From contig CANQMA010000016.1 of assembly GCA_947624875.1 (NCBI GenBank), forward strand, positions 1 to 35,005: 35,005 bases of DNA. The letters are read 5' to 3'. The stretch's first letter is position 1. Every line of letters starts with the position of its first letter. Under the pieces are notes generated by a model. That model had not been told where the DNA came from, did no database searches, and saw only the letters and a list, made by a program, of their open reading frames with translations. Source of the stretch: an uncultured Lachnospiraceae bacterium. GTDB lineage: Bacteria; Bacillota; Clostridia; Lachnospirales; Lachnospiraceae. Position numbers and translations under genes: made by a program. Below are positions 34,881 to 35,005 of the stretch, piece by piece.

Positions 34881-35005
34881 CTATCTCTTCATTTCATAAT
34901 CCATAAAATCCCCCGAAAAGGCCCCTAGGCCATAATTTTTTCTTTGTTGTACCAGCTTAAATCCCACACTCTCATAATTTCTTTTTGCCGGAACCAGTAA
35001 CTCAT
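34881..35005 (-). CDS. C-terminus of a second GNAT-like acetyltransferase (partial)
   Basis: 41 codons up to the window edge encode ELLVPAKRNYESVGFKLVQQ and end GDFMDYEMKR before a TAG at 34881. NYESVGF matches the (L)YExxGF motif of the GNAT fold, and the ending resembles many Firmicutes acetyltransferases. The start lies outside the window. The stop is 62 bases before the next GNAT start, so the two may be co-transcribed. Confidence 0.6.
   Translation of the reverse strand, partial: ELLVPAKRNYESVGFKLVQQRKNYGLGAFSGDFMDYEMKR

Overview
The window is a piece of a low-to-moderate GC Firmicutes chromosome, most likely from the gut family Lachnospiraceae. This is inferred from the gene order, GGAGG-type ribosome binding sites, the zinc-type S14 and adenylate kinase, the long L17, the BspA-like surface protein, the DegV and Spo0A-C proteins and the AAA_14/DUF4143 ATPase. 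I cannot name the species.

Left half (about 312-16863, all on the minus strand): a complete S10-spc-alpha ribosomal cluster. Reading 5' to 3' from the right: rpsJ, rplC, rplD, rplW, rplB, rpsS, rplV, rpsC, rplP, rpmC, rpsQ, rplN, rplX, rplE, rpsN (zinc type), rpsH, rplF, rplR, rpsE, rpmD, rplO, secY, adk, map, infA, rpmJ, rpsM, rpsK, rpsD, rpoA, rplQ. Genes are packed with gaps of a few to about 30 bases, except for a few longer gaps that carry inverted repeats: the rpsJ leader (16602-16834), the secY-adk gap (5690-5897), the infA-rpmJ gap (3849-4060) and the rpmJ-rpsM gap (3376-3734). The operon ends in a strong hairpin (222-284), followed by an 84-bp tandem repeat running off the left edge.

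Middle (17136-26741): a plus-strand rRNA-type methyltransferase diverges from the ribosomal operon. A minus-strand trkA-trkH-phosphopantetheinyl transferase operon follows. Next come a minus-strand XRE regulator with a LexA-like C-terminal domain and a divergent plus-strand protein that is essentially a Spo0A DNA-binding domain without its receiver. Then come a secreted leucine-rich-repeat (BspA-like) protein, a DegV protein and a two-S1-domain RNA-binding protein.

Right part (27043-32188): cell-envelope genes. These are a secreted amidase_3 with C-terminal wall-binding repeats, a small coiled-coil protein, a membrane-anchored L,D-transpeptidase, a DUF1295 membrane protein and a PepSY lipoprotein.

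Right edge (32247-35005): a decaying accessory patch on the minus strand. It holds a possible small Cys-containing protein, an AAA_14/DUF4143 ATPase with an internal deletion and stop codon, a hypothetical protein whose 3' end is duplicated as a 19-bp repeat, an upstream overlapping small ORF, a GNAT acetyltransferase with one nonsense codon, and the C-terminus of a second GNAT.

The most interesting signals are (1) a chain of helices between rpmJ and rpsM, one of which pairs fully only in the sense RNA through G-U pairs, (2) the receiver-less Spo0A-like protein beside a non-cleaving LexA-like regulator, (3) the twin-hairpin 84-bp repeat, and (4) the nested inverted repeat between secY and adk.
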